Source of the DNA: Brassicibacter mesophilus
GTDB taxonomy: Bacteria; Bacillota; Clostridia; Tissierellales; Proteiniboraceae
Direction of reading: 5' to 3'
NCBI RefSeq assembly: GCF_050433385.1
Contig: NZ_JBNPXI010000011.1
Location: forward strand, 1-64,000
Length of the DNA stretch: 64,000 nucleotides
In this document: in pieces, positions 17,991 to 26,551 of the stretch
How positions within the stretch are numbered: position 1 is the stretch's first letter
Layout: every line of letters starts with the position of its first letter
Notes under the pieces: model-generated
The model's input: the letters and a program-made list of their open reading frames with translations, nothing else
Database searches by the model: none
What the model was told of the DNA's origin: nothing
Made by a program: the position numbers and the translations under genes

Positions 17991-19437
17991 AGAAAAGTAT
18001 ATGCATAAATAACGCTACAATAGGTATTGCTAATAGTGTTCTTTCAAAAAAACAAATGACTAATTCTTTAAATTTTACTGGCAGCTTTGTTGCTAGCATA
18101 ACAACTATTGTTTCTGATAAAAAGATTATTTGTACCATAGACACTGTAGTGACAAAATATCTAGCGCCAATATCTAACAACTCTACTTTATCAGCTATTA
18201 AAAGAACTGGAAGAAACATTTCAGCTATTCCTATAGGAATACTAGCAGCTATTTCAGGCGCATTAGGTATAGCGAATAATTTTAACAAAGGAATAAACAA
18301 ATAACCTATCCACTCAAAGAATGGAGTATATTCTGCTATTATTAGTCCCAGTATGCCAGCAGCAGATAATAATGACAATACCTTTGGAAATACAACGTAT
18401 CCATCTATCAAACTTGATTTTACTTCTTTGAAAATGCTTTCTGCAGTATAAGCTTTTTTAATTGCTCGATTAATACCTTTCTTAAAATTACCCATCCCAA
18501 AGGTTGCTTTCTTTGAAACTTCTTGTTGGTCCTGAATTCTACCATCAGCATAAATATCAGGTTTTCTTGATAAAGGTGGTATTCTGACCATTATGCCTGT
18601 AATTAAGAATGCAATAAAGAAAGAAGTGAAGTAAACTGGAATAAAATAGTCTTCTAATCCTGCTGTTTTGATGACAAGATATGCGAAACCGACACTTACA
18701 GCACTAAAGCTTGTAGCAATAACTACTGCTTCTCTTTTAGTGTATACTTTAGCTTTATACAGTCTGCTTGTCACTAGTACTGCCATTGAAGATGAGCTAA
18801 CAAATGAAGTCATGGCATCAACTGCACTTGCTCCAGGCACCTTAAATACAGGTCTCATGAATGGTTCAAGTACTGCTCCAAATAAATCAATTACTCCATA
18901 GTTTAATAAGAAAGGTATAAAGAAGGCTCCTACAGGAATAATCCACGCAACTCCCATAACTATAGATGGAACCACCGTTCCTCCAGTGGCAGGCCCAACA
19001 ATTACTTCTGTTGCATTAAATCCTTCAATAGTTGCGTTCAACGAATATACTGTCATGAATACTGCTCCAAGTAGATAAAAAAATGGATGTAGTATTGAAT
19101 CTCCTGCATAGTATTCTTCAATTTTGGATTCTCCTTTTACTATAAACTTTCCATAAAAGCTTAAAATTGCATTTATTATTATGACTAAGGTAACCATCCA
19201 AAGTCCAAAATTCCCCAAGGCGTCTATAAAGAAATTATAAATCGTACTAAAAAGAACATCTGATTTCCCATTAATATTTAATGGAATAAAAAATACCAAT
19301 ACTGCAATCCCTGTGAATACAATAAATTTAAGTAGTCCTATTATGTAGCTTTTTCTATCTAGTTCTATTGAGTCAAGTTTCTTATTTTCACTTATGTCTA
19401 TTCCATCTTCTTTAAGCTTTACTACATTGTCACCCAT
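17989..19437 (-). CDS. YjiH family membrane protein with nucleoside-recognition (gate) domains
   Basis: A 482-aa polytopic protein. After a charged 30-residue N-terminus there are about ten membrane segments, with two Gate-type regions (around 120-260 and 355-480). YjiH-type proteins are putative transporters; their substrate is unknown to me. Here it follows the ureohydrolase on the same strand after 285 bp, so transport of a guanidino compound or polyamine is a reasonable guess from context only. The start is the ATG at 19437, 7 nt after AGGAGG; the longer frame to 19479 runs through this RBS. Confidence 0.85.
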   Translation of the reverse strand: MGDNVVKLKEDGIDISENKKLDSIELDRKSYIIGLLKFIVFTGIAVLVFFIPLNINGKSDVLFSTIYNFFIDALGNFGLWMVTLVIIINAILSFYGKFIVKGESKIEEYYAGDSILHPFFYLLGAVFMTVYSLNATIEGFNATEVIVGPATGGTVVPSIVMGVAWIIPVGAFFIPFLLNYGVIDLFGAVLEPFMRPVFKVPGASAVDAMTSFVSSSSMAVLVTSRLYKAKVYTKREAVVIATSFSAVSVGFAYLVIKTAGLEDYFIPVYFTSFFIAFLITGIMVRIPPLSRKPDIYADGRIQDQQEVSKKATFGMGNFKKGINRAIKKAYTAESIFKEVKSSLIDGYVVFPKVLSLLSAAGILGLIIAEYTPFFEWIGYLFIPLLKLFAIPNAPEIAASIPIGIAEMFLPVLLIADKVELLDIGARYFVTTVSMVQIIFLSETIVVMLATKLPVKFKELVICFFERTLLAIPIVALFMHILF

Positions 19438-19722
19438 ATGGTTTCCTCCTATCATATTGTCGTGATAGCGTTTTCCCAATTATGCTACAAACCTTATTAG
19501 TAAATTGCATAGTGCATTTATGTCTATAGATATCTAAATTTAAATATATATTTGAATACGAATAAAACAGATAAAGAAACGTTTGCATTAGTGCTCTATT
19601 TTATTCATATTCAATTTCAAATTTTAATGCTGATTATCTTACATCTATAGCTATCTAAAAAGTTATCAAAAACATAAATCATTTAAAGTTTGTTGCATAA
19701 TAGAATCTGCCTGACCCTTGTG
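19438..19722. other. Leader region of the YjiH-like gene with a repeated site
   Basis: This 285-bp AT-rich region has no gene. It contains the same 16-18 bp motif twice in direct orientation, TGTCTATAGATATCTAAA at 19521-19538 and ACATCTATAGCTATCTAAAA at 19641-19660, exactly 120 bp apart. They may be operator sites. No terminator is seen after the ureohydrolase, so read-through into the YjiH-like gene is possible. Confidence 0.45.
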
Positions 19723-20682
19723 CTATTTCTTGTTTTTCTTTTTCAATGCAAGCATTGATATGAATTCAAAAGCAATGTTTGCAGCCATATAAGCTGTTAT
19801 TTCTCCGTGGTCATATGCAGGAAGTACCTCTACAATGTCAAATCCAACAAAGTTCACTTCTTTAGTTTCTCTAATAAGAGATAAAGCTTCATAAGAAGTA
19901 AATCCTCCTACTTCGGGGGTTCCTGTTCCAGGCGCATATGCCGGATCTACAAAGTCGATATCAACAGTAAAGAAGGTTGGCCTATCCCCCACTCTTTCTC
20001 TGATTATTCTTCCAACTTCTCGAATTCCTAGTTCTCTAACCTTATATGCTGGCAGTAGTTTAAATCCTAATTCTGCCGATTTTTTAAATTCATCTGGGTC
20101 ATATAATGAACCTCTCATGCCCACTTGTATAGAATGATTAGGATCTATAATTCCTTCTTCTACTGCTCTTCTAAATGGTGTACCGTGATTATATTTTTCT
20201 CCAAAAACTAAATCATTAATATCAGCATGTGAATCAAAATGAATTAGTGATACAGGTCCGTGTTTTTTTGCAACCGCTCTAAGCTCTGCCAATGTAATAG
20301 AATGATCTCCACCCAAACTAATCGGAATTACATCTGCATCAACTATTGGAATTAGTTCATTTTCAATATTTTCATAGGTAGGTAGTATATATCCTGGTAT
20401 TGCGCTTATGTCTCCATAGTCTGCTCCAGTTAACTCTTCTAAAACATTTACCTCAAGCATAACATTATTTGGCTTTATCATTGCAGAAATATTTCTTATT
20501 GCATTAGGACCAAATCTAGCACCTGTTCTGAATGAGCTAGCAGTATCGAATGGTATACCGACAATAGCAAAATCTAAATCATCTAACGTCTGTAGTTTTG
20601 GCAGTCTCATAAAAGTTCCCATATTGCAAAATCTTGGAGAATTTAAAGCACTAGCAGGTTGGTTATTTTGTTTTGTTGTCAT
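19723..20682 (-). CDS. Agmatinase/ureohydrolase family enzyme
   Basis: A 319-aa binuclear-manganese hydrolase that splits urea from a guanidino substrate. Metal ligands are all present: His127 (GGDHS), Asp150, His152, Asp154 (HFDSHAD), Asp241 and Asp243 (DIDFVDP). The C-terminal PGTGTPEVGG block is typical of agmatinases and also of guanidinobutyrases and guanidinopropionases, so the exact substrate is open. The start is the ATG at 20682, after GGAGGG. The frame extends to 20757, but that stretch contains the sigma-54 promoter, so it cannot all be coding. The RpoN activator gene lies just upstream. Confidence 0.9.
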   Translation of the reverse strand: MTTKQNNQPASALNSPRFCNMGTFMRLPKLQTLDDLDFAIVGIPFDTASSFRTGARFGPNAIRNISAMIKPNNVMLEVNVLEELTGADYGDISAIPGYILPTYENIENELIPIVDADVIPISLGGDHSITLAELRAVAKKHGPVSLIHFDSHADINDLVFGEKYNHGTPFRRAVEEGIIDPNHSIQVGMRGSLYDPDEFKKSAELGFKLLPAYKVRELGIREVGRIIRERVGDRPTFFTVDIDFVDPAYAPGTGTPEVGGFTSYEALSLIRETKEVNFVGFDIVEVLPAYDHGEITAYMAANIAFEFISMLALKKKNKK

Positions 20683-20722
20683 TGTACTCCCTCCATTATT
20701 GTTTTTATTTATTAATGTATTA

Positions 20723-20741
20723 GAGCAATAATCATGCCAAG
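20723..20741 (-). promoter_or_regulatory. Sigma-54 (-24/-12) promoter of the ureohydrolase gene
   Basis: On the minus strand TTGGCATGATTATTGCTC (20740 down to 20723) has GG (20738-20737) and GC (20726-20725) 10 nt apart. It differs from the thiolase promoter at 520-537 by one base over the core. The ATG is about 40 nt downstream. Confidence 0.88.
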
Positions 20742-20859
20742 TTATACAACCTGCCAAAGTCAGTAGTTAACCAGTCTTTAATTTATAGGAATAAATCTCC
20801 AATAAGAAATGAGAGGATAATATTCCTTTTACATTGTATAAAGTGACTATTTTTCCATA

Positions 20860-20906
20860 ATAAATTAAAGAGGAATATTTTCCTCCAAAAGAAAATATTC
20901 CTCTTT
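20860..20906 (-). terminator. Terminator of the CBS-PAS sigma-54 activator gene
   Basis: A perfect 16-bp stem AAAGAGGAATATTTTC (20867-20882) / GAAAATATTCCTCTTT (20891-20906) overlaps the stop codon. The minus strand continues AATTTATTAT. Confidence 0.8.
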
Positions 20907-22668
20907 AAAATGGGTTATCAATATTTAGTTTTTTAAACTTTTTTCGTATTGTACTAGGGTCCAGCTTTAAAATATATGACATCTCCTGGGTGCTTTTACA
21001 ATTCTTCATTACATCTAACAATAATTCCTTCTCATAGTCTTGCATTATATCTTTAAAAGAACTAATTTGATTGAATTTCTTTATCGTAGCTTTATTATGG
21101 GCTGAACGTATATTTGCACTAATTAGGTCTTCCACCTCAATATATTCGCTTACTGTAGTTACAACTAATCGCTCAACAATATTTTCAACCTCTCTTACAT
21201 TTCCTAGCCAATCATATTCAATTAAATACTTCATTGCTTCTGGCTTAATTTTCTTAGCATATCCGTATTTTTTATTAAATCTTTCTAAACAACTCATAAT
21301 AATAGGCTGTACATCCTCTTTTCTCTCTCTTAATGGAGGAATATATATAGGTACTACATTAAGCCTATAGTATAGGTCTTCTCTAAATTTCTTTTCTCTT
21401 ACCATATCTTTTAAATTTCTATTTGTTGCAGCTATTATTCTAATGTCTACAGGTACTGTGGTCTTGCCTCCAACACGCAAGATTTCTCTATCTTGGATTA
21501 CTCTTAAAAGTTTTACCTGTAAATTAAGTGAGAGCTCACCTATCTCATCTAAAAATAGTGTACCTTCATTCGCTAATTCAATTAACCCTATTTTACCATC
21601 TTTGTTTGCACCAGTAAATGAGCCTTTTTCATACCCAAAAAGCTCTGATTCCAAAAGATTTTCTGGAATTGAACCACAGTCTATCTTTATAAATGGCTTG
21701 CCTTTGCGTCTACTATTGCGATGAATCAGTTTGCTTAATACACCTTTACCTACTCCTGATTCTCCCTGTATCAGTACTGTGGAATCTACTTTTGCTACAC
21801 GAACTGCTAAATCCATAATTTTCTTAATTTTTTTGCTATTAATAATAATATTATTTTCTTTTATGTGTTCCCAACGCAAAAGTTCAAGCTCAGTCTCATA
21901 TTTTTTACTAATCAGCTGTGATTGGTTTAAATCCCTTTTCAATTTGTTTAACTCAGTAATGTCTCTAGAATTAATAACAACTCTAACCATTTTACCCTTC
22001 TTAAATATTGGTGTTCCAGTAGCTACAATTTCTTTTCCATTTACCTTTTGCAAAATTGTAACCGGCTTTTCCTTCTCAAGCACCTCTAGAGCAACTGATT
22101 CAGAGTACACTCCACATTCAACTAAATCAGACATATGCTTTCCTATTATATCATCAGCTTTTACACCATCTATTCTCTCACATGCACTGTTAAAACGTAA
22201 AGTGACCCCATTTCCATCAGTAATATGAATTCCATCTTTAGATGACTCAAAAATAGCTTCAAATTCTTCTTCTAAATCCATATAGTACTGAATTTGTTCT
22301 AAGTGAGCTTTTTTAATATCTTCTATTTCATAATAGTTTTGCAGAATTTCTCTTCTTATAAAACCTACATATATATCTTTATCATTAACAATTGGAACAA
22401 TTGTCTGATTTAAGTTGTAAATATATAAATTATCACTATTCTTATTTATGAAAACAAAGTCTCTATCCATTATATCTAAAACCGACTCTTTCTTATCAAA
22501 GCTTTCTACGAGGCAAAATAAGCTTAACATTCCAATAACTTTTCTATTCTGAATAACAGGCAGATAAGTTGTTTCAGCCAAATAAAAAATGTTCATAATT
22601 TTTCTATAATCAGTTTCGTCAGCATTTATATATAGATTTTTTTCTAAAAACAAGTTTTCAGGTAACAT
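20905..22668 (-). CDS. Sigma-54-dependent activator with N-terminal CBS pair and PAS domain
   Basis: A 587-aa enhancer-binding protein. Residues about 10-110 look like two CBS motifs (YLPVIQNRKVIGMLSLF and TIVPIVNDKDIYVGFIRRE), which usually bind adenosyl ligands. A PAS domain spans about 135-245, then the AAA+ domain has Walker A GESGVGKG (302-309), GSFTGA (349-354, a tolerated variant of GAFTGA) and Walker B FLDEIGE (about 372-378). A divergent HTH is at the C-terminus (about 555-580), closer to TyrR/PrdR-type activators. The start is the ATG at 22668, 7 nt after AGGAGG; a GTG at 22692 lies before that RBS. It should activate the adjacent ureohydrolase promoter. Confidence 0.92.
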   Translation of the reverse strand: MLPENLFLEKNLYINADETDYRKIMNIFYLAETTYLPVIQNRKVIGMLSLFCLVESFDKKESVLDIMDRDFVFINKNSDNLYIYNLNQTIVPIVNDKDIYVGFIRREILQNYYEIEDIKKAHLEQIQYYMDLEEEFEAIFESSKDGIHITDGNGVTLRFNSACERIDGVKADDIIGKHMSDLVECGVYSESVALEVLEKEKPVTILQKVNGKEIVATGTPIFKKGKMVRVVINSRDITELNKLKRDLNQSQLISKKYETELELLRWEHIKENNIIINSKKIKKIMDLAVRVAKVDSTVLIQGESGVGKGVLSKLIHRNSRRKGKPFIKIDCGSIPENLLESELFGYEKGSFTGANKDGKIGLIELANEGTLFLDEIGELSLNLQVKLLRVIQDREILRVGGKTTVPVDIRIIAATNRNLKDMVREKKFREDLYYRLNVVPIYIPPLRERKEDVQPIIMSCLERFNKKYGYAKKIKPEAMKYLIEYDWLGNVREVENIVERLVVTTVSEYIEVEDLISANIRSAHNKATIKKFNQISSFKDIMQDYEKELLLDVMKNCKSTQEMSYILKLDPSTIRKKFKKLNIDNPF

Positions 22669-22886
22669 CCCATAGCCTCCTTGTCTTTTCACTTTAATTC
22701 AGTAGCCAGTCAATTATCTAATGTTAATATAAATATCTTAAGATTTAGTTATTCTACATTTGATTTTGTTATTCCTTTATAGTTATTCAAAGAAACAAAA
22801 TTGAAAAGTAACAAATATAATGATAGGACATTAATTGTCAGAGTCGAATACATGATTTATCATCACTAAGAAAGGAGAGAATACAC

Positions 22887-22973
22887 ATAACAGAGGAAGA
22901 AGCAAAGCAGTATACCGTTAGATATGCATATACCTCTATTGTAAAAGTAATAAGTCAAGGATCGGCCCCTTGA
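22887..22973 (+). pseudogene. Possible remnant of a very small gene (28 codons, start codon lost)
   Basis: AAGGAG at 22872-22877 is followed 9 nt later by ATA, then an open frame reading TEEEAKQYTVRYAYTSIVKV and a few more residues before TGA. The RBS spacing and the protein-like composition suggest a short gene whose ATG became ATA. The last codons run into the palindrome, so the original end may be replaced. It could equally be chance. Confidence 0.3.
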
Positions 22974-22980
22974 CTTATTC
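22945..22980 (-). terminator. GTCAAGGGG-type palindrome, probable terminator of the acyltransferase gene
   Basis: Arms AATAAGTCAAGG (22949-22960) and CCTTGACTTATT (22968-22979) form a perfect 12-bp stem, and the minus strand continues ACTTTTAC. It is 54 bp past the acyltransferase stop. Related palindromes lie at 24217-24238 and 27998-28033. Confidence 0.6.
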
Positions 22981-23033
22981 ACTCTCTAATGTAAGCTTAA
23001 ATTTCTTAATATCGTCATATTTCCTTTCACACA

Positions 23034-24125
23034 TTATCTAGGTACAACTTTCCTTATAATTGGTATCATATTTAAAGCTTTAACAACTAAATACGAGCCT
23101 ATATAAGTTGCAATGCTGGCTAATGGTACTCCTATGATAGGATGAATAGTCATTGCGTTAAGCTTTATTATCATATGTCTTGAGGACAGGATATCTAACA
23201 TTAAAAGATGCACTAAGTATATACCAAAGCTTGTACTGCTAAGATCTGAAATTGTCTTATATAATAATGATTCTTTTTTAATTACACTATTCCAATTTAT
23301 ATCTCTGATTAGTACAAACACACTTATAGTCATAAATATAACATTAGGAGCGTAAAAAGAATAAAAATGCGGGACATATTCTCCACCATTGTATTTAGTA
23401 AATACAAATGTACCAACTACGGTAATGACATACCCTAGAACACCTAATGTGTAGACTCCTCTTTTTCTGTTTCCTTCTAATCTTAATCTATTTAACAATA
23501 GTCCCAGTACATAATATCCTATACTCCAGTGAAAAAAGTCAAAGACAAATGCAGTTTGGAAACCAGTAAATTTTTGAATAAAATTGATTATGCCATTAAC
23601 TATAAACCAAATAATAATAAAGTATTTGATATTGTCCACATTAGTATTTTTAATCCACACTTTCAATATCGGAGTTATTAGATATAGACCAATGATCATA
23701 TATAGAAACCACAAATGTATGTGAACATTTCCTTGATAAAAATTAAGTACATATGCTAGAAGCATATCGGTATTAATATTTATATCTGCTCTATTAGTCC
23801 AAACCATGTATGCAAAGCTCCAAAATACTAGTGGAACTATAATCTTCCCTATTCTCTTTCTTAGAAATTGTAATGCAGATTGTTCTTTTTTACTATCAAG
23901 AAGCAACAATCCACTAACCATAATCAGAACAGGCACACTCCATCTAGTTGAAGCATCTATTATATTGCCAATCCACCACCAGCTAGTTCCATTAGTATAT
24001 AGGCTAGCTAGCAGTGGAGCTGCCACATGAAGCACCACAACTGAAAATACAGCCAATATTCTTAATATATCTATATATAAAATTCTTTCAATCTTACGTT
24101 GTTCTATCTTAATCATCTCCTTCAT
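23034..24125 (-). CDS. Acyltransferase family 3 membrane protein
   Basis: A protein of about 363 aa with ten or so membrane segments. The first helix, IERILYIDILRILAVFSVVVLHV, carries the Arg and His pattern of acyltransferase-3 proteins (OafA/WecH type) that move acetyl or other acyl groups onto surface sugars or peptides; other marks are TRWSVPVLIMVSGLLLL and FGIYLVHLL. The start is unclear. The ATG at 24125 has a poor RBS, AAGGAG is directly against the ATG at 24116, and 9 nt after AAGGAG there is ATA. The frame stays open to 24206. The two GTCAAGGGG palindromes bracket the gene. Confidence 0.85.
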   Translation of the reverse strand: MKEMIKIEQRKIERILYIDILRILAVFSVVVLHVAAPLLASLYTNGTSWWWIGNIIDASTRWSVPVLIMVSGLLLLDSKKEQSALQFLRKRIGKIIVPLVFWSFAYMVWTNRADININTDMLLAYVLNFYQGNVHIHLWFLYMIIGLYLITPILKVWIKNTNVDNIKYFIIIWFIVNGIINFIQKFTGFQTAFVFDFFHWSIGYYVLGLLLNRLRLEGNRKRGVYTLGVLGYVITVVGTFVFTKYNGGEYVPHFYSFYAPNVIFMTISVFVLIRDINWNSVIKKESLLYKTISDLSSTSFGIYLVHLLMLDILSSRHMIIKLNAMTIHPIIGVPLASIATYIGSYLVVKALNMIPIIRKVVPR

Positions 24126-24216
24126 GACCACAAACTGAATAGATACTATAAATAATTCTATACTAATGATATACTTCTTACAACTCTTAAGTTGCAAAGT
24201 CTTCATGATGAAGAAG

Positions 24217-24238
24217 AGTCAAGGGGCGTCCCCTGACT
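24217..24238. repeat. GTCAAGGGG-type palindrome
   Basis: AGTCAAGGGG (24217-24226) and CCCCTGACT (24230-24238) form a compact 9-bp stem around CGT, between the divergent acyltransferase and AraC genes. There is no long T-tract on either side, so it may be a dispersed repeat rather than a terminator. Confidence 0.65.
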
Positions 24239-24292
24239 TATTAATAGTGTGATATAATTAGAATAGTAAAAGAACTTTTAAGGGTGGTATAT

Positions 24293-26359
24293 ATGAGAAA
24301 GGAATATGTAAACTATATGGCTGGTATGCCTATAACTATGTCCTTGATAAATATAAAACAATATCCAATACATTGGCATGATTCTATTGAAATTATTTTT
24401 GTATTAAAGGGAAGAGTCAGTGTTTCTATAGAAGCTGGCAAATATGAGGTGGAAGATGGCGAAATAGAGATAATCAATTGTGATGAAGCTCACAGTATAA
24501 ACACAATAGATGATGACAATGAAATTCTATTAATACACATTGATCCAAACTTCTTTGAAAAATACTTTTCATCAATAAGAGATATCTTTTTCTATACTAA
24601 CTCTTCTGATGTTGGAGCTCAGGAGGATGAAAAATATTATATTCTTAGACGACTACTCTCAATTTTAACTTGTGAAATAATTCAAAAACAAGACGATTAT
24701 GAAGACCAAATAGAAGAAACTCTAGTCGAACTGCTATATCATCTATTAAATAACTTCCATCAACTTATTTATGAGAAGGAAGATCTAAAAGAAAATGAAG
24801 AGCAATTTGAGAGATATGATAGAATAGTAAGATACATTTACAATAATTATAAAAATAAAATAAGCTTAAGTGATATTGCAAAAAAGGAATTCCTAAGCTC
24901 GAACTACCTATCTCATGAAATAAAAAATACTGTAGGATATAGCTTTAAGGATTTTCTCAATCTTACTAGAGTTGAAGAATCTATAAAGCTGCTTTTAGAC
25001 ACTGATATGACTATATCAGAAATAACAGAAGAATTAGGTTTTTCACACAGTCGATATTTTAATAAACATTTTAAGAGACATTATAAATGTACTCCTCTCC
25101 AATACAGGAAAAAATACAAGGTAGATGAAGAAACACTAGAGAAACTAAAGGTATTCAATGAATTGGATTTAAACAAAGTATTTGAATATCTATCAGAGTA
25201 TCTTGAAGATTATGATAGGTACAACTATACTGATAAAATCGTAAAAGTCAGCATAGATGCAGCACTTTCTGGTATAGATTTATTTAATGAATCAAAAAAA
25301 ATTATCAGCTTGGGGGAAGCCTCCGAGCTGCTTAAAGAAACTCAAAGGAGTTACCTTAGACAACTTCAATCAGACATAGAATTTGATTATATAATATTAA
25401 ATAAGCTTTTTTCAAAAGAAATTGGTGTTCTAATCGATCAAGATAGTTTTACAAACTGGTATGATATAAAAGAGCTTATAAACTATCTATTAAGTATAAA
25501 TCTAAGACCAATCATTGTATTAGACGATATCGATACAGATACTTTAGTCAATCTTTTAGAGAGCTTCATCAGATATTTTAAAGAAGAATATGGCATTTAC
25601 GAGCTCAACAAATGGATGTTTTCTACTGATAGGATAGTAAAGTCAGAAAAAAAAGAACAGATAGATAGTATGATTCATGATCACTTTGAGCTATTTGAAT
25701 ACAATATGGGTGAAGTTCAAAAAGACTTTATTTACGATACATGTTATATGGTTCCTTATATTGTCCATAATGAAATAAACGATAATTGTCTCTGCTTTAA
25801 AGCATTTGATAGCATATCTGAGAATAGTAATATGCAGAATGAAGTATTCATAGGTGATAACTCCCTAATAACCCGAATGGGGATTCGAAAACCTGCATAT
25901 TACGCATATCTTCTGCTTTCCAAGCTCGGTAACGAGCTTATAGAGAAAGGTGATGGCTACATTATAACTAAACAAAAAGATGATATTCAGATACTGTTGT
26001 ATAGTTATGGTGATGATATAGATAAAATAATATCTTTTGATAGTATTTTTAAACGTAGAGGTGTAAAGAACACCGCCGCAAGAAAATTTTCCATTAATAT
26101 TATGAATCTATATGATGATTATGAAATGATCAAATATGAGATAAATGAAAAAAGAGGATCCGCATATGATTACTGGAAGGGGTTAGGAAAGCCAGCAAGA
26201 CTTTCAGATGAGAATATTAAATTATTAATCAAAGCTTCTTCTCCATTAATAGATTTTGGTTATGCAAAGAAAAGCAATGTATTTAATATCTTAACCAAGG
26301 TTCAAGGGTATGGAGCAGTGTTAATAGAACTAAAAAAAGTACAAAAGCATCTTTTTTAA
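24293..26359 (+). CDS. AraC family regulator with C-terminal GH39-like domain
   Basis: A 688-aa protein. Residues about 20-85 form a cupin sensor (PIHWHDSIEIIFVLKG, then DEAHSIN). The AraC double HTH spans about 180-275 (KISLSDIAKKEFLSSNYLS, ISEITEELGFSHSRYFNKHF). The last 400 residues match the GH39 beta-xylosidase-like module seen in some Firmicute AraC proteins (NWYDIKELINYLLSINLRPI, GIRKPAYYAYLLLSKLGNEL, DGYIIT). I do not see the NEP-type catalytic glutamate motif, so the domain is probably a sugar or ligand sensor. The ATG at 24293 follows AAGGGTGG; a GTG at 24284 overlaps that RBS. It is the first of three plus-strand genes and may control the MATE gene. Confidence 0.86.
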   Translation: MRKEYVNYMAGMPITMSLINIKQYPIHWHDSIEIIFVLKGRVSVSIEAGKYEVEDGEIEIINCDEAHSINTIDDDNEILLIHIDPNFFEKYFSSIRDIFFYTNSSDVGAQEDEKYYILRRLLSILTCEIIQKQDDYEDQIEETLVELLYHLLNNFHQLIYEKEDLKENEEQFERYDRIVRYIYNNYKNKISLSDIAKKEFLSSNYLSHEIKNTVGYSFKDFLNLTRVEESIKLLLDTDMTISEITEELGFSHSRYFNKHFKRHYKCTPLQYRKKYKVDEETLEKLKVFNELDLNKVFEYLSEYLEDYDRYNYTDKIVKVSIDAALSGIDLFNESKKIISLGEASELLKETQRSYLRQLQSDIEFDYIILNKLFSKEIGVLIDQDSFTNWYDIKELINYLLSINLRPIIVLDDIDTDTLVNLLESFIRYFKEEYGIYELNKWMFSTDRIVKSEKKEQIDSMIHDHFELFEYNMGEVQKDFIYDTCYMVPYIVHNEINDNCLCFKAFDSISENSNMQNEVFIGDNSLITRMGIRKPAYYAYLLLSKLGNELIEKGDGYIITKQKDDIQILLYSYGDDIDKIISFDSIFKRRGVKNTAARKFSINIMNLYDDYEMIKYEINEKRGSAYDYWKGLGKPARLSDENIKLLIKASSPLIDFGYAKKSNVFNILTKVQGYGAVLIELKKVQKHLF

Positions 26360-26380
26360 GGTGCTTTTGTACTTTTTTGT
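26333..26380 (+). terminator. Terminator after the AraC-type gene
   Basis: A 19-bp stem with one G-T pair, AAAAAAGTACAAAAGCATC (26333-26351) / GGTGCTTTTGTACTTTTTT (26360-26378), overlaps the stop codon and carries a T6 run, so it may work on both strands. Confidence 0.88.
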
Positions 26381-26551
26381 GTAAAAACATAATTGTCGAA
26401 TTCAGCAAATATGTACTTTAAAGTCAGCGTTTTAGTGAATGTAATTATTCTACGTATTCAATATAATATTAGTAACCGGTATGAAAATTCAAGGCTTAAA
26501 GAGCGTTCATGAGGTGAAGATTTTTAAAATAAGAAAGAAAAGGTGATAATT

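Larger units (their letters stand above)
22669..23033. other. Intergenic region with possible gene remnant and palindrome (365 bp)
   Basis: It carries the activator leader, a 28-codon plus-strand coding-like stretch without a standard start (22887-22973), and a palindrome of the GTCAAGGGG type (22949-22979). Both are listed separately. Confidence 0.5.

Noticed and set aside
20683..20757. N-terminal extension of the ureohydrolase (25 codons)
   Set aside because: The stretch contains the RBS and the whole -24/-12 promoter, so it cannot be translated from that promoter.
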